NCBI RefSeq assembly: GCF_022346885.1
Contig: NZ_JAKRNK010000012.1
Coordinates: 31,050 to 95,049, forward strand
Direction: 5' to 3'
DNA length: 64,000 nt
Origin: Paenibacillus sp. ACRRX
GTDB lineage: Bacteria; Bacillota; Bacilli; Paenibacillales; Paenibacillaceae
Shown piece after piece: positions 51,542 through 63,086 of this stretch (position 1 is the stretch's first letter; each line of letters opens with the position of its first letter). The notes below the pieces were generated by a model. That model searched no databases. It was not told the origin of the DNA and was given only the letters and a program-made list of their open reading frames with translations. The position numbers and the translations under genes were made by a program.

Positions 51542-52024
51542 TCATACCATATTACGAATTAAGCAGACAACCGCTTGTGCGGCAATTCCCTCGCCACGAC
51601 CTGTAAAACCCAGCTTTTCTGTCGTTGTCGCCTTGACATTAATCTGGGAAGCTTCAGCCTCCAACACTCGTGCAATATTATCCACCATCGCGGGTATGTG
51701 TGGCAGCATCTTGGGCTGCTGTGCAATAATCGTACAATCCAGATTACCGAGTTTATACCCACGATCAACAGCCATCCGCCAGACATGCTCCATTAGTTTA
51801 ACACTGTCCGCATCTTTGAAAGCTGGATCTGTATCCGGAAAGTGCTTGCCGATATCGCCTAAGCCAAGCGCACCAAGGACAGCATCACTGATGGTATGCA
51901 TCAGCACGTCCGCATCTGAGTGACCCAACAGTCCTTTCTCGTATGGAATCGTCACGCCGCCAATAATACACGGACGTCCCTCCACCAACTGGTGTACATC
52001 AAACCCTTGCCCTACTCGGATCAT
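51542..52024 (-). CDS. ispF: 2-C-methyl-D-erythritol 2,4-cyclodiphosphate synthase
   Basis: 160 residues from the ATG at 52024 ([20 protein letters not shown]). Zinc ligands Asp/His in FDVHQ and His in [14 protein letters not shown] are visible, as is [15 protein letters not shown] isoprenoid pathway step following IspD and IspE. Adjacent to ispD. Confidence 0.97.
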   Translation of the reverse strand: MIRVGQGFDVHQLVEGRPCIIGGVTIPYEKGLLGHSDADVLMHTISDAVLGALGLGDIGKHFPDTDPAFKDADSVKLMEHVWRMAVDRGYKLGNLDCTIIAQQPKMLPHIPAMVDNIARVLEAEASQINVKATTTEKLGFTGRGEGIAAQAVVCLIRNMV

Positions 52025-52208
52025 GTTGTTCTCCGCTCCCATCTGTTAAGTAAAATCCCATGACTCCACCGTATCCGACTTCCAATCACAATTCCAATCA
52101 CCATTCCAACTAGCTTAGATCTTTGTGCTTCATCTTGTCACCTTGCCCATTACATACATCAGTCTTGTCCATCACTCACATCAGACTGATAGCTCTTATC
52201 CAGCCTTG

Positions 52209-52919
52209 TCATGCTTGTGCTGGCTCATTGCTCCTGCTCAGCCACCAATCAGCCCATGCCAGGTCTTCTGGTGTCGTCAGCTTAATATTGGAGTAGCTGC
52301 CTTCAACGATATGCACTTCAATGCCGATCTGCTCAACAAGCATAGCATCATCAGTACCGATACGTCCCGCTTTACCCGCTTCGTCATGGGCACGCATCAC
52401 ATCTTCAAGACGAAAAGCCTGTGGGGTCTGAATCGCCCACAAGCTGCTTCGGTCAGGAGTTGCTGTAATGACACCATTCGCATTGACTTGCTTAATCGTA
52501 TCTTTAACGGGTACGGCTAGCACAGCCGCTCCATATGTAATTGCCGCTTCTCCAACAGCAAGTACCTGTTCTGCCTCTACAAAGGGTCTAACCCCATCAT
52601 GTATAAGCACAATATTCAGGCCTCGCGCTTGGATCGCCTTCAGTCCTTCATATACAGAATGCTGACGTTCTTTCCCGCCAGGCACAATATCAAGTACTTT
52701 AGTTAAATGATACTGTTCCACCCAAATGCGGCAGCGCTCCAAATCGTGTCTGCCTGTTACCAGAGCGATGGATGCACATTGCTCCATAGCTTCAAATCGT
52801 TCCAGCGTATGTATCAATACTGGCTTGTCCTGCAGCAGCAAGTACTGCTTGCTCTCCTGCATTCCCATACGAGTACCCTTACCTGCCGCTACAACGATAA
52901 CACCGAATTGCTGCTCCAT
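52209..52919 (-). CDS. ispD: 2-C-methyl-D-erythritol 4-phosphate cytidylyltransferase
   Basis: 236 residues from the ATG at 52919 (MEQQFGVIVVAAGKGTRMG) after GGAGGG. The nucleotide-binding loop AAGKGTRMG and KQYLLLQDKPVL, plus HDGVRPFV, are family motifs. MEP pathway, CTP-dependent. About 185 bases separate it from ispF; that gap shows imperfect CCAATCAC-type repeats and no gene. Confidence 0.96.
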   Translation of the reverse strand: MEQQFGVIVVAAGKGTRMGMQESKQYLLLQDKPVLIHTLERFEAMEQCASIALVTGRHDLERCRIWVEQYHLTKVLDIVPGGKERQHSVYEGLKAIQARGLNIVLIHDGVRPFVEAEQVLAVGEAAITYGAAVLAVPVKDTIKQVNANGVITATPDRSSLWAIQTPQAFRLEDVMRAHDEAGKAGRIGTDDAMLVEQIGIEVHIVEGSYSNIKLTTPEDLAWADWWLSRSNEPAQA

Positions 52920-52962
52920 CTCTGCTAACCCTCCATGATGGTAATACACCCATCATACCTGT

Positions 52963-54048
52963 TTATTGGGCTTTTTCCAACAGTTTCGGCTTGGCAAATA
53001 TCATACGGCCCGCGGACGTCTGCAATACGCTAGTTACAAGCACTTCCATCGTGGTACCGATGTACTCTCTACCTCCTTCCACAACGATCATCGTCCCGTC
53101 ATCCAAATAGGCTACACCCTGACCATGCTCCTTACCATCCTTGATCACTTGTACGACGATCTCTTCGCCCGGTAGTACAACTGGCTTGACAGCATTGGCC
53201 AGATCGTTAATATTTAAGACAGATACACCTTGTAGCTCGCACACTTTGTTTAAGTTATAGTCGTTGGTTACGACTTTACCCTTTAACAGTTTGGCCAGCT
53301 TCACCAGCTTGCTGTCTACCTCAGATATTTCATCAAAGTCACCTTCGTATATTAGCACTTTTACTTCCAGTTCCTTTTGAATTTTATTTAAGATATCCAG
53401 TCCCCGCCGACCGCGATTGCGCTTGAGCAAATCAGAAGAATCTGCGATATGCTGCAGCTCTTCCAGCACAAACTCAGGTATAACGATGGTTCCTTCAATA
53501 AATCCCGTCTTGCAGATGTCTGCAATACGACCGTCAATAATAACACTCGTGTCCATGATTTTATGCTCTTCGAAACCGAGGCTCGTGTTGTTTTCTTCTG
53601 CTTTAGGTTGCTTCCATAACTGCATCCACTCCAGCACTTCTTCCTGCTTCCAGTGGGCAATCTGTACGCCTATAATGCCACACCCCGTCGTACAAAGAAC
53701 GGCTACCAATTGACCGATAAGTCCAAAGTGGCTTAATAAAGGCATAAGCAGCGCAGAAAAGCAAAGACCGATTAAGAGTCCACTTGTGTGTATAATGAGT
53801 TGTGCTGGGGACATCTCCGTAATTCGAGTGCGCCATATGTTCCATAACCGTGCTGCAGGTGTAGCAATTGAATGACATAGAACCATTGCTGCTACAGCGC
53901 CTCCAAGAGCCCACCATATCCGACCTGACGTCCAACCGTTCACGGCGGATGACCATTCCATCGTTCTGGCATACAGGGCAGCGTGCACTTCCATGCCACA
54001 CCATGCCCCTAAAATTCCAGCCAGCACCGTAAATGTGCGTCTGAACAT
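52963..54048 (-). CDS. PIN-TRAM domain membrane protein (YacL-like)
   Basis: 361 residues. The N-terminal ~140 residues carry four hydrophobic segments (e.g. [24 protein letters not shown] and [20 protein letters not shown]) forming membrane anchors. The PIN nuclease domain follows ([37 protein letters not shown] with acidic residues), then a TRAM domain. Probably an RNase; location beside ispD is conserved in Bacillales. Confidence 0.9.
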   Translation of the reverse strand: MFRRTFTVLAGILGAWCGMEVHAALYARTMEWSSAVNGWTSGRIWWALGGAVAAMVLCHSIATPAARLWNIWRTRITEMSPAQLIIHTSGLLIGLCFSALLMPLLSHFGLIGQLVAVLCTTGCGIIGVQIAHWKQEEVLEWMQLWKQPKAEENNTSLGFEEHKIMDTSVIIDGRIADICKTGFIEGTIVIPEFVLEELQHIADSSDLLKRNRGRRGLDILNKIQKELEVKVLIYEGDFDEISEVDSKLVKLAKLLKGKVVTNDYNLNKVCELQGVSVLNINDLANAVKPVVLPGEEIVVQVIKDGKEHGQGVAYLDDGTMIVVEGGREYIGTTMEVLVTSVLQTSAGRMIFAKPKLLEKAQ

Positions 54049-54146
54049 AAACGTCCACCTCCTTGATTATTGTCTTATCTTTACAATTATGGCCCAAGGA
54101 GTGACGGTCTAATCCGTACGGAAACGTTTTTTCCTTTTCATGCAGG

Positions 54147-54176
54147 TTGATATATGGGAATTATTAGTTTTATAAT
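54147..54176 (+). promoter_or_regulatory. Promoter of the DUF1573-type gene
   Basis: Plus strand TTGATA at 54147-54152, 18-base spacer, TATAAT at 54171-54176, about 90 bases before the ATG. Sigma-A type. Confidence 0.6.
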
Positions 54177-54268
54177 GAATACGGATGCACGTGGTTATTT
54201 TAAAGAAGAGCGTTCAAGTGCGGTGAACATCATCGCTGCACCATTTCAAGAATAGAGGTGGATTTGAA

Positions 54269-54664
54269 ATGAGCACTCCTAATTTGCAAACGTTTCAAGA
54301 CCAAGTTGCCGACCTATTACTAAGACACCGGAGTCTGTTAGACGTTCTCTCCAAATGCGGACAGTCGGACTCTTCTGTTAATCGTGCCGTCACCAAAGCA
54401 ATCACAGAATGCGGATGTTTGGAGGTTCATGCAAAGCGCCAGCCCTACCAGCCAGAGATGGATCTTGATCAGGCCAAGCACAGCCTAGAGAGCCATCTGC
54501 AAGGCCATCTATGCGAGAATTGCAAAGACGTCATCCGTGCGGAACTGGGCAAACATTTGTTCTATATGTCCGCGCTTTGTAATCTGCTTGATATTCGCCT
54601 GGACGAGGTTGTAAAGCAAGAGTCCAGCAAATGTTCAACTTTGGGAGTTTTTAACCTGTCTTAA
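54269..54664 (+). CDS. DUF1573-type cysteine-containing protein
   Basis: 131 residues with GTGG-like site AGAGGTGG before the ATG. Sequence NLQTFQDQVADLLLRHRSLL, KAITECGCLEVHAKR, HLCENCKDVIRAELGKHLFY is the pattern of small MazG-adjacent/DUF1573 proteins found next to disA-yacL in Bacillales. Cysteine pairs may bind metal. Function is unknown. It is the only plus-strand host gene in the window. Confidence 0.8.
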   Translation: MSTPNLQTFQDQVADLLLRHRSLLDVLSKCGQSDSSVNRAVTKAITECGCLEVHAKRQPYQPEMDLDQAKHSLESHLQGHLCENCKDVIRAELGKHLFYMSALCNLLDIRLDEVVKQESSKCSTLGVFNLS

Positions 54665-54686
54665 TTCGCTAATATAGCAGTTCAAT

Positions 54687-54722
54687 GCAAAAAGCACCTG
54701 TTCCTCGGAACAGGTGCTTTTT
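54687..54722. terminator. Bidirectional terminator
   Basis: AAAAAGCACCTGTTCC and GGAACAGGTGCTTTTT form a perfect stem with T-runs on both strands, between the plus-strand DUF1573-type gene and the minus-strand pssA. Confidence 0.9.
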
Positions 54723-54758
54723 AAGTAAGGGACACTGTTATTGTATTAATCAGAGTTC

Positions 54759-55490
54759 CTAAGAAGAATGCTTGCGTTGCGTCCAATCATCCGCTTCCAC
54801 CGTCTTTTTGCGACGGCGATTCAGCATTCTAACGTTTTTTTTTAAGCCGAGCAGCGCGTACAAGACGAGCGGCACGAATATAAGCTTAGGTGTCTGCTCC
54901 GGCTTCCACAATGCAATAGCTACCGCACCAGCAATAACAAATGGTGTAATCCAAATGGCTTTCTTCGGAATGCCATGCTTCTTGAAATTCGGATAACGAA
55001 CAGTACTAACCATCAAATAGGATACGAGCAGCATGGCTACGATCAAATATGGCGCAGCAATACTCTTATGGAACAAAGCAAGCGTACATACCACACCACC
55101 AGCTGCTGGAATCGGAAGACCTACAAAGTAGCCAGGGATTCCTTCGATAACATTAAACCGCGCAAGACGCAACGCTCCACAGATCGGGAAAATAGCCGTT
55201 ACAACCCATGCAAGCGCAGGGTTCAATTCACTAAATGCACACACATACATAACAAATGCCGGAGCAACTCCAAACGAAATAACATCCGATAATGAATCCA
55301 ATTCTTTGCCGAATTCACTCTGCACGTTAAGCGCACGAGCGACACTTCCATCTAAACCATCCAACAGCATTGCAATAATAACCATGAGGGCAGCAAGGTT
55401 GACCTCATCGTTAAACGCAAGCATGATGGATATGATTCCGAGAAACAAGTTACCAATGGTAAACAGGTTCGGAATGGACTTTGTAATCAT
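54759..55490 (-). CDS. pssA: CDP-diacylglycerol-serine O-phosphatidyltransferase
   Basis: 243 residues. CDP-alcohol phosphotransferase motif DGLDGSVARALNVQSEFGKE with LDSLSD (DGx2AR...Gx3Dx3D) and about six membrane helices; a basic C-terminal tail follows. It makes phosphatidylserine. In Bacillus pssA is elsewhere; here it sits between disA and the YacL-like gene. Its terminator is shared with the convergent gene. Confidence 0.93.
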   Translation of the reverse strand: MITKSIPNLFTIGNLFLGIISIMLAFNDEVNLAALMVIIAMLLDGLDGSVARALNVQSEFGKELDSLSDVISFGVAPAFVMYVCAFSELNPALAWVVTAIFPICGALRLARFNVIEGIPGYFVGLPIPAAGGVVCTLALFHKSIAAPYLIVAMLLVSYLMVSTVRYPNFKKHGIPKKAIWITPFVIAGAVAIALWKPEQTPKLIFVPLVLYALLGLKKNVRMLNRRRKKTVEADDWTQRKHSS

Positions 55491-55540
55491 AGGTTCACCT
55501 CTAATTTTACTATGCCCAACGTGTTTTCATTTTAGGTACA

Positions 55541-56620
55541 CTAAATCTGCCTGTCAATGAACACTTGCTCCTGAATTCGCTTCAGCCCTTCTTTAATCGT
55601 ACGGGCCCGAACTTCTCCAATTCCATCTACCTCATCCAGTTCCTCAATAGTGGCCATCATGACCTGCGGCAAAGAGCTGAAGGTGTCCACTAAATTATGG
55701 ATGACAATGTTAGGTAAGCGCGGGAGCTTGTTCAGCACGCGATAACCTCGCGGTGAGATCGACTCATCTTGAGCCGTGCTGGTTGCCGGGTATCCAAGTA
55801 TACGAATCAGATGATGCGTATCCAGCAGTTCATCAGCCGTACACTTCTTCAGTTGGGCAAGAATGTCGCGGATCTTCTCGTCACTAGAGTCGCGCGCATA
55901 GTCTTTAAGCAGAAGCCATGCGTCGTCCTCCGTATTGCTGACGAGCTCTTCGAGCTGCATGCTAATCAGGCGCCCTTCGGTTCCAAGTTCGTTAATATAA
56001 CGTTTGATCTCTAACTTAATACGTAATACCATCTCTGTACGTTGCACAACATTCACGACATCTACTAATGTGACCAGTTCCTCGAACTCGGAAGCGGTTA
56101 GATTAGTCAAACCTTGAACCAGCACCGCTTTGTATTTCTCCAGTGTCTGAATGGCTTGATTTGCTTTTGTCAAAATAACGCCCATCTCTTTGAGCGCATA
56201 TCTTAGACTGCCCTGATACAGCGTGATCACATTCCGGCGCTGGGATATAGACACGACCAGCTTTCCCGTCTGCTTCGCTACTCGCTCTGCCGTACGATGT
56301 CTGATACCTGTCTCGATGGATGGAATCGAGGAATCCGGAATCAGCTGCGTGTTAGCGTACAAAATCCGCTTCATGTCTTCGCTCAAAATAATGGCGCCGT
56401 CCATCTTAGCTAATTCATATAAATAGCTTGGCGTAAAATCGCAATTAATGGAGAATCCGCCGTCAACAACCTCCATTACTTCCGGACTGTAACCAACTAC
56501 GAGCAGCGCTCCGGTCTTTGCGCGAAGAACGTTCTCTAATCCCTCGCGAAAAGCAGTGCCCGGAGCAACCAGCTTTAATAAATCATTCATAATGTCGAGC
56601 TGACTTTGACCGTCTTTCAT
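55541..56620 (-). CDS. disA: DNA integrity scanning diadenylate cyclase DisA
   Basis: 359 residues. The DAC domain (about 1-140) has the catalytic DGAIILSED and [13 protein letters not shown] motifs; a helical linker and a C-terminal HhH-type DNA-binding region ([20 protein letters not shown]) follow. It synthesises c-di-AMP and pauses on branched DNA during sporulation checks. 16 bases follow radA. Confidence 0.96.
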   Translation of the reverse strand: MKDGQSQLDIMNDLLKLVAPGTAFREGLENVLRAKTGALLVVGYSPEVMEVVDGGFSINCDFTPSYLYELAKMDGAIILSEDMKRILYANTQLIPDSSIPSIETGIRHRTAERVAKQTGKLVVSISQRRNVITLYQGSLRYALKEMGVILTKANQAIQTLEKYKAVLVQGLTNLTASEFEELVTLVDVVNVVQRTEMVLRIKLEIKRYINELGTEGRLISMQLEELVSNTEDDAWLLLKDYARDSSDEKIRDILAQLKKCTADELLDTHHLIRILGYPATSTAQDESISPRGYRVLNKLPRLPNIVIHNLVDTFSSLPQVMMATIEELDEVDGIGEVRARTIKEGLKRIQEQVFIDRQI

Positions 56621-56636
56621 TCTATATCTATGCCCC

Positions 56637-58004
56637 CTAACCTAACGCCGCTGTTAATGCTTCCGCAACTGTATTAACTCCAATGATCTCAATATGTTTA
56701 GGCTGTGTCCAGCCTCGAAGACTATTCACAGGCATAATAATTCGCTTAAAACCAAGTTTCTCTGCTTCCTTAACACGCTGCTCGGCTCGGGATACTGCCC
56801 GTACCTCGCCTGTCAATCCCACTTCGCCAATAACGACATCAAACGGCTGTGTCGGCATATCCCGAAAGCTCGATGCAATGGCAACCGCAATCGCCAGATC
56901 AACCGCTGGTTCATCCAGACGCATGCCACCCGCTACATTGACATAAGCATCCTGATTCTGCAAGAACATGCCCATCCGCTTCTCAAGCACGGCAATAATC
57001 AGGGCTAGACGATGATGATCGATACCTGTCGCCGTGCGGCGCGGTGATGGGAAATTCGTGGCAGCGACGAGCGCCTGCATTTCCACTAGTACAGGACGTG
57101 TTCCCTCAAGGCTCGCTACAACAGTAGAGCCTGATACACCTAATGGACGCTCCTGCAAGAACAACTCGGACGGGTTCTTGACTTCAACCAGCCCACCTTC
57201 GGTCATCTCGAATATGCCCATTTCGTTGGTTGAACCAAAGCGATTCTTCACTGCGCGCAATATGCGATAGGAATGATGCCGTTCCCCTTCAAAATAAAGC
57301 ACACAGTCTACCATGTGCTCCAAGAGCCGAGGTCCTGCGATTGCCCCCTCCTTGGTTACATGGCCCACAAGCACCGTTGCAATCCCTTTGCCTTTTGCTA
57401 CACGCATAAACGCACTGGTGCACTCTCGAACCTGAGCAACACTGCCCGGGGCTGATTCAACCGATGGTTGATAGACAGTCTGAATCGAATCTATGACAAG
57501 GAAATCCGGTTGTATCTGTTCTATCGCCTCTTCAATGTGAAGCAAGTTGGTTTCACTTAGTACAAACAACCGTTCAGACAACGACCCTAAACGATCAGCA
57601 CGCAGCTTGGTCTGGCGCATCGATTCCTCACCTGATACATACAACACCTTCAAACCACTAACGGCTATCGCATTAGAGGTCTGGAGCAGCAGCGTTGACT
57701 TGCCAATGCCCGGATCACCGCCGACCAGAATTAAGGAACCTGGGACAACACCCCCGCCAAGTACACGATTAAGTTCGGAAATCGTCGTGCTTAGTCGTGG
57801 TTCACGCCCACTCTCTATATGTATGATCGGTTGCGGCTTTTCTTTCGTAACGAGAAAGGATGATTGTACGCCAGCCGTCTTCACAACCGTCTCACGCTCT
57901 TCAACCATTGTATTCCATTCATTGCAGCCCGGACATTTCCCCATCCACTTAGGTGATTCATAACCACATTCCGTGCAATAAAACTTGGTCTTTACTTTGG
58001 CCAT
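56637..58004 (-). CDS. radA: DNA repair protein RadA
   Basis: 455 residues from the ATG at 58004 ([20 protein letters not shown]). N-terminal zinc finger (CTEC ... CPGC), RecA-like ATPase with Walker [13 protein letters not shown] and the KNRFG motif ([17 protein letters not shown]), then a Lon-like C-terminal domain. It processes recombination intermediates. Lies between clpC and disA. Confidence 0.97.
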   Translation of the reverse strand: MAKVKTKFYCTECGYESPKWMGKCPGCNEWNTMVEERETVVKTAGVQSSFLVTKEKPQPIIHIESGREPRLSTTISELNRVLGGGVVPGSLILVGGDPGIGKSTLLLQTSNAIAVSGLKVLYVSGEESMRQTKLRADRLGSLSERLFVLSETNLLHIEEAIEQIQPDFLVIDSIQTVYQPSVESAPGSVAQVRECTSAFMRVAKGKGIATVLVGHVTKEGAIAGPRLLEHMVDCVLYFEGERHHSYRILRAVKNRFGSTNEMGIFEMTEGGLVEVKNPSELFLQERPLGVSGSTVVASLEGTRPVLVEMQALVAATNFPSPRRTATGIDHHRLALIIAVLEKRMGMFLQNQDAYVNVAGGMRLDEPAVDLAIAVAIASSFRDMPTQPFDVVIGEVGLTGEVRAVSRAEQRVKEAEKLGFKRIIMPVNSLRGWTQPKHIEIIGVNTVAEALTAALG

Positions 58005-58191
58005 ACCAGCCGACAACTCCTAACCTTTCATTCTGCGGACGAATTCATCTGCTTCTCGCTGTGAGACATATCGCTCTGTTCATAAGATTTACAGATGATG
58101 TCGACTGTAGCAGAAGATGGCTCAACTTTGCCCGTAATCTCAATATTCTCAAGTTTACCATTTTTGAGGGGACGTGGAAAGGAGCGGGCAC

Positions 58192-58220
58192 AAAAAAACG
58201 AGCCCTTATTAGGGCCCGTC
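58192..58220 (-). terminator. Terminator after clpC
   Basis: Minus strand CGGGCCCT-AATA-AGGGCTCG followed by TTTTTTT, 15 bases after the clpC stop. It ends the ctsR-mcsA-mcsB-clpC transcript. Confidence 0.9.
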
Positions 58221-58233
58221 TCAGATCATCTGC

Positions 58234-60678
58234 TTAATTTGTTGCAGCTGGTTCTGTATTCAGTTGAACGACCAATCCGCCGTCCTGCTCATCAATTGTG
58301 ACATAGTCACCTTTGTTAATATGACCTCTCAGCAGTTCCTCAGACAATTTGTCCTCGATATGCTTCTGGATCGCACGACGCAGCGGACGCGCTCCATAAG
58401 CTGGATCATATCCTTCCTTCGCAAGGAATTTCTTCGCTTCATCCGTTAAGCTGAAGTGAATATCCTGCTCGTTCAGACGTTTGCGGAGATCGTCAGCCAT
58501 CAAGCTAACAATTTCTGAAATATGTTTCTCATCCAAAGAGTGGAACACGATAATCTCATCGATACGGTTCAAGAACTCTGGACGGAAGCTCTTCTTAAGC
58601 TCGACCATTACTTTATCTTTCATGTTGTTGTAGTCGCGCGCATTGTCATCTATTGCCGTAAAACCAAGCGTAGAATTGCGCTTAATCGCCTCAGCGCCCA
58701 CATTTGACGTTAAGATGATCAATGTGTTGCGGAAGTCGACTACACGCCCTTTGGAATCTGTAAGTCGTCCGTCTTCCAACACTTGCAGTAAAATGTTAAA
58801 TACTTCGGGATGAGCCTTCTCAATTTCGTCCAGCAGGACTACCGAGTATGGCTTGCGGCGAACTTTCTCGGTTAATTGGCCACCTTCTTCATAACCAACA
58901 TAACCTGGAGGCGCTCCTACAAGTCGTGATGTCGAATGTTTCTCCATATACTCGGACATATCAATACGGATAACGGCGTTGTCATCTCCGAAGAGCGATT
59001 CGGCAAGTGCTCTCGCCAATTCCGTCTTACCTACACCCGTAGGACCGAGGAAAATAAACGAGCCCATTGGACGTTTCGGATCTTTAAGCCCTGCACGTGC
59101 GCGACGGATTGCGCGGCTAACCGCCTTAACCGCTTCGTCCTGCCCAATCACACGCTCATGGAGAATCTCCTCCATCTTCAACAGACGCTCAGTCTCTTCT
59201 TCTTTAAGTTTAATGACAGGGATACCAGTCCAGCTTGCAACGACTTGTGCGATATCTTCTGGAGTAACCTCCGAATCCATGCGTCCTTGCTTCTCTTTCC
59301 ACTGATTGCGGAACGTCTCTAGTTCTTCGCGCATCTTCTGCTCCGTATCACGCAGCGCTGCCGCTTTTTCAAACTCCTGGCTTTGCACAGCAGCATCTTT
59401 CTCCTTGCGAATATCCTCAAGCCGCTGTTCCAGCTCTTTCAGATTAGGCGGTACGGTGTACGTGTGAAGCCTTACTTTGGAACTTGCCTCATCGATCAAG
59501 TCGATTGCTTTATCCGGCAGGAAGCGATCCGTAATATAACGATCAGAGAGCTTAACCGCTTGCTCAATCGATTCATCGGTGATCTTCACACGATGATGCG
59601 CTTCATAACGATCGCGCAAGCCCTTCAAGATCTGGATGGCCTCTTCAGGAGTTGGCTGATCTACCGTAATCGGTTGGAAACGACGTTCAAGCGCAGCATC
59701 CTTCTCAATATATTTGCGATACTCATCAAGCGTTGTAGCCCCAATGCATTGCAGCTCTCCGCGAGCAAGCGCCGGCTTTAGAATGTTGGACGCATCAATC
59801 GCCCCTTCTGCGCCACCTGCACCGATCAACGTGTGAAGCTCGTCGATAAAGAGAATGATGTTGCCAGCCTGGCGAATCTCATCCATAATTTTTTTCAATC
59901 GATCCTCGAATTCGCCGCGATATTTCGTACCTGCCACGACTGAACCCATATCGAGTGTCATCACTCGCTTGTCTCGTAATGTCTCCGGAATTTCATTATG
60001 AATAATCTTCTGCGCAAGTCCTTCAGCGATAGCAGTCTTACCTACACCAGGTTCGCCAATAAGTACCGGGTTATTCTTCGTACGACGGCTCAGTACTTGA
60101 ATGACACGTTCGATTTCTTTACTGCGCCCAATTACAGGATCTAAGTTGCCTTCTTTTGCGATCGAAGTTAGATCGCGTGCCAAGCCATCCAGCGTTGGCG
60201 TGCTCACGTTCTGTGGTGTACCATGATGGCTGGATACCGCTTCACTGCTGCCAAGCAGCTGCAGCACTTGCTGACGTGCTTTATTTAGACTAATGCCCAG
60301 GTTGTTTAATACGCGAGCTGCCACACCCTCACCCTCACGAATAAGGCCGAGCAAAATATGTTCTGTTCCCACATAAGTATGACCAAGCTTACGTGCTTCA
60401 TCCATGGACAATTCGATAACTTTTTTGGCACGCGGTGTGTAAGCAATGTTTGTCGGCTGCTCTTGACCGCGTCCAATCAAGGACTCGACCTCGTCTTGAA
60501 TTTTCTCCAAGCCTAAACCTAATGCGACTAATGCTTTTGCTGCAATGCCCTCTCCTTCACGGATCAGACCGAGCAAAATATGCTCTGTTCCAATGTTGTT
60601 ATGTCCCAAGCGCACGGCTTCTTCCTGAGCCAATGCCAATACTTTCTGAGCTCGTTCTGTAAATCTACCGAACATCAT
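58234..60678 (-). CDS. clpC: ATP-dependent Clp protease ATP-binding subunit ClpC
   Basis: 814 residues from the ATG at 60678 ([20 protein letters not shown]). Two Clp-N repeats, AAA1 Walker [17 protein letters not shown], a UVR-type linker ([19 protein letters not shown]), AAA2 Walker [14 protein letters not shown] and the C-terminal domain. It forms the ClpCP protease with McsB as adaptor for arginine-phosphorylated proteins. Last gene of the CtsR operon. Confidence 0.98.
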   Translation of the reverse strand: MMFGRFTERAQKVLALAQEEAVRLGHNNIGTEHILLGLIREGEGIAAKALVALGLGLEKIQDEVESLIGRGQEQPTNIAYTPRAKKVIELSMDEARKLGHTYVGTEHILLGLIREGEGVAARVLNNLGISLNKARQQVLQLLGSSEAVSSHHGTPQNVSTPTLDGLARDLTSIAKEGNLDPVIGRSKEIERVIQVLSRRTKNNPVLIGEPGVGKTAIAEGLAQKIIHNEIPETLRDKRVMTLDMGSVVAGTKYRGEFEDRLKKIMDEIRQAGNIILFIDELHTLIGAGGAEGAIDASNILKPALARGELQCIGATTLDEYRKYIEKDAALERRFQPITVDQPTPEEAIQILKGLRDRYEAHHRVKITDESIEQAVKLSDRYITDRFLPDKAIDLIDEASSKVRLHTYTVPPNLKELEQRLEDIRKEKDAAVQSQEFEKAAALRDTEQKMREELETFRNQWKEKQGRMDSEVTPEDIAQVVASWTGIPVIKLKEEETERLLKMEEILHERVIGQDEAVKAVSRAIRRARAGLKDPKRPMGSFIFLGPTGVGKTELARALAESLFGDDNAVIRIDMSEYMEKHSTSRLVGAPPGYVGYEEGGQLTEKVRRKPYSVVLLDEIEKAHPEVFNILLQVLEDGRLTDSKGRVVDFRNTLIILTSNVGAEAIKRNSTLGFTAIDDNARDYNNMKDKVMVELKKSFRPEFLNRIDEIIVFHSLDEKHISEIVSLMADDLRKRLNEQDIHFSLTDEAKKFLAKEGYDPAYGARPLRRAIQKHIEDKLSEELLRGHINKGDYVTIDEQDGGLVVQLNTEPAATN

Positions 60679-60729
60679 CGACTTGCACCTCCACATGATT
60701 CATTATTTGTTAATTCGTTATTACTCGGT

Positions 60730-61836
60730 TCATTCCTGCAACTTCTTGCTTTTGTCGGATTGACGTGGTGTAGACTGTTTCCTTACCAGAGTCTCCCGAA
60801 TGAGGCGGGCGCGGTAAATATCGCGTTCATCCGCATTCATTTGTTTATTATAAATATGCTGCAGAAATCCAGGTTGGGTCATTACCATCAATTCATTCAA
60901 CATGGTAGGCGAAACATCCTTCAACAATCCAAGATCTGCGCCTAAACGAATATCAGAAAGACGCTGTGCCGCTTCTTTGGTCTCCATAATAGCTGCATGC
61001 TTCAAGATACCGTAGGAACGACATACTTTATCCGTGAGACGTGTAATGTTCTCTTGTCTTAATTGTTCGCGTGCAGCCTTCTCATGCTCGATAATTTGTT
61101 TGACAACACCATACAAGTTATCGATTATTTCTTCCTCGGATTGACCAAGCGTAATCTGATTGGATATTTGAAACAGATTCCCAATCGCCTCGCTGCCTTC
61201 CCCATACAAGCCACGAACCGCAAGACCGACTTGCGCTACTGCTTGCAAAATACGATTGATTTGCTGTGTCAGCACAAGAGCTGGCAGATGCATCATCACA
61301 GAAGCACGAATCCCTGTACCAACATTAGTTGGACAACTGGTTAAATAGCCGCGTTTCTCATCAAAAGCATAATCTACTTTAGCTTCAAATACATCATCTA
61401 GCTGACTTGCAGCCTCCCATGCCTCTCGTATTTGGAGACCTGGATACAAACATTGAATACGGAGATGGTCCTCTTCATTTAACATAATACTAATCGATTC
61501 GTCATCCTTCAGCAGTAGTCCCCCATTGCGGGATTCATTAGCCAAATTAGGACTGATGAGATGCTTCTCGACTAGTACCTGTCTTTCCGTCACGTTTAAC
61601 TCTGTCAGCTTCATCACATAAAAATGCCCTAGCTCCGCAAAATCAGGCGACTCAGCCACAGCAGTCAAGCGAGTAAGCGATTCAGCGGACTGTTGGTTCG
61701 TTGCCAAAAGCGGAAACGGTATCCCATGCAAGTTGCGGGCAATCCGAATCCGGCTGCTAATCACAATATCCGAGTCAGGCCCTGTACCACGCATCCAATC
61801 GCTGACAGGCTGTTTCATAAAGGAATGATTAGACAT
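60730..61836 (-). CDS. mcsB: Protein arginine kinase McsB
   Basis: 368 residues. ATP:guanido phosphotransferase fold: SSRIRIARN, TSCPTNVGTGIRASVMMHLP (catalytic and phosphagen motifs) and YGEGSEAIGNLFQISNQITL. It marks proteins, including CtsR, for ClpCP. Overlaps no gene; 51 bases separate it from mcsA. Confidence 0.97.
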   Translation of the reverse strand: MSNHSFMKQPVSDWMRGTGPDSDIVISSRIRIARNLHGIPFPLLATNQQSAESLTRLTAVAESPDFAELGHFYVMKLTELNVTERQVLVEKHLISPNLANESRNGGLLLKDDESISIMLNEEDHLRIQCLYPGLQIREAWEAASQLDDVFEAKVDYAFDEKRGYLTSCPTNVGTGIRASVMMHLPALVLTQQINRILQAVAQVGLAVRGLYGEGSEAIGNLFQISNQITLGQSEEEIIDNLYGVVKQIIEHEKAAREQLRQENITRLTDKVCRSYGILKHAAIMETKEAAQRLSDIRLGADLGLLKDVSPTMLNELMVMTQPGFLQHIYNKQMNADERDIYRARLIRETLVRKQSTPRQSDKSKKLQE

Positions 61837-61886
61837 AAGCTTTACTCCTCCTTACCCGTCTGAACGTTTCTTAACACCACTCTATA

Positions 61887-62441
61887 TTATTGCGCTTCTG
61901 CTCCGCCGGTCAGTTCTTTCTCCAGCATACGAATGTGATCCCGTAATTGAGCCGCCTCTTCAAATTGTTCCATACGAATACACTCTTGCAGCTTCTCACG
62001 TAGTTCATCCAATTCACGCTTTCGCTGTAACACAATACCATTACGCTTCGGAATCTTGCCAACATGAATAATGTTGCCATGAACTCTTTTCAGCAGCGGA
62101 TCAAGTCGTGAACCGAATGACTTATAACACTCGTCACAACCGAATCTACCCATCTTGCTGAACTGCGAAAACGTAAGGCCGCAGTTGTCGCAGCGCATCG
62201 CCTCAGATGTTGCCTTAAACCCATATACTCCATTTTTGAGATTACCCGCTCCGTTCGATAAGTCAAAATCCAACAATCCTGAAAGCAGATTATGAATAGA
62301 AAACTCATGCGCGGGATCAGCATTCAATTCTCCCTTCTCACGGGCACATCCCTCGCAAATATGGGACTCAGTCTTCTCTCCATTAATAATCTTCGTAAAA
62401 TGTAAGGTTGCGGGCTTCTGGCCGCACTGTTGACACATCAT
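61887..62441 (-). CDS. mcsA: McsA, McsB activator
   Basis: 184 residues from the ATG at 62441 (MMCQQCGQKPATLHFTKIIN). Four CxxC-type zinc-binding pairs (CQQCG, CEGC, CDNC, CDEC) precede a C-terminal UVR domain (ELREKLQECIRMEQFEEAAQ). It stimulates McsB kinase activity and is redox sensitive. Between ctsR and mcsB. Confidence 0.96.
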   Translation of the reverse strand: MMCQQCGQKPATLHFTKIINGEKTESHICEGCAREKGELNADPAHEFSIHNLLSGLLDFDLSNGAGNLKNGVYGFKATSEAMRCDNCGLTFSQFSKMGRFGCDECYKSFGSRLDPLLKRVHGNIIHVGKIPKRNGIVLQRKRELDELREKLQECIRMEQFEEAAQLRDHIRMLEKELTGGAEAQ

Positions 62442-62537
62442 AGTCCCGTTCCTCCTAGTCAGGTGCATTCTTTACTTACACCTTCAAACTTGAGCATAAC
62501 AAAAATGAACGCTGTGTCCTTCATGTCACCATCATAA

Positions 62538-63002
62538 CTATGACTTCCCTAGCAAAGCAACCAGCATCGCGCGCAACAATCTCGCACGCAGCTCGTCTCG
62601 ATAAGGCAGTTTTAACATTAAGTTGTCACGTGACATAGCTGCACGAAGCAAACTTGCTTCTCGTCGGGAGATAATCTTCGCTTCTTCCAGTTGATAGATA
62701 AGGCCATCTGCCGGATCTTGTCCAATACATTCACCGATCGTGTCACACACGTGCGTATGTATGGCATGCTGAGCCGGAAGTTCAATGCGTTGAATGCGAA
62801 TATATCCACCGCCACCGCGCTTGCTTTCCACGACATAACCTTTTTCTAACGTAAACCGTGTGCTAATCACGTAATTAATCTGTGATGGAACGCAAGCAAA
62901 TTGTTGAGCAAGATCGTTACGCTGAATTTCCACAGCGCCCTCGCGGCTGTCCAACAGCATAATTTTCAGATGCTGTTCGATCAAATCCGAAATGTTGCGC
63001 AA
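62538..63002 (-). CDS. ctsR: Transcriptional repressor CtsR
   Basis: 154 residues from a TTG at 63002 after AGGAGGG. N-terminal wHTH with the heat-sensing glycine-rich wing loop (RGGGGYIRIQRIEL) and a C-terminal dimerisation domain. It represses clp genes and is inactivated by heat and McsB. Promoter and operator lie just upstream. Confidence 0.96.
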   Translation of the reverse strand: MRNISDLIEQHLKIMLLDSREGAVEIQRNDLAQQFACVPSQINYVISTRFTLEKGYVVESKRGGGGYIRIQRIELPAQHAIHTHVCDTIGECIGQDPADGLIYQLEEAKIISRREASLLRAAMSRDNLMLKLPYRDELRARLLRAMLVALLGKS

Positions 63003-63086
63003 CTTACTCCCTCCTTTCTATGCATCTATATTAGGTTTAACCAATTTTGACGTATTATTATTCGGAGTTGGTAATCATTTATTGAC

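Noticed and set aside
52043..52208. CCAATCAC-like and TCATC-like short repeats between ispF and ispD
   Set aside because: Imperfect and short; no conserved structure or regulator site can be argued.
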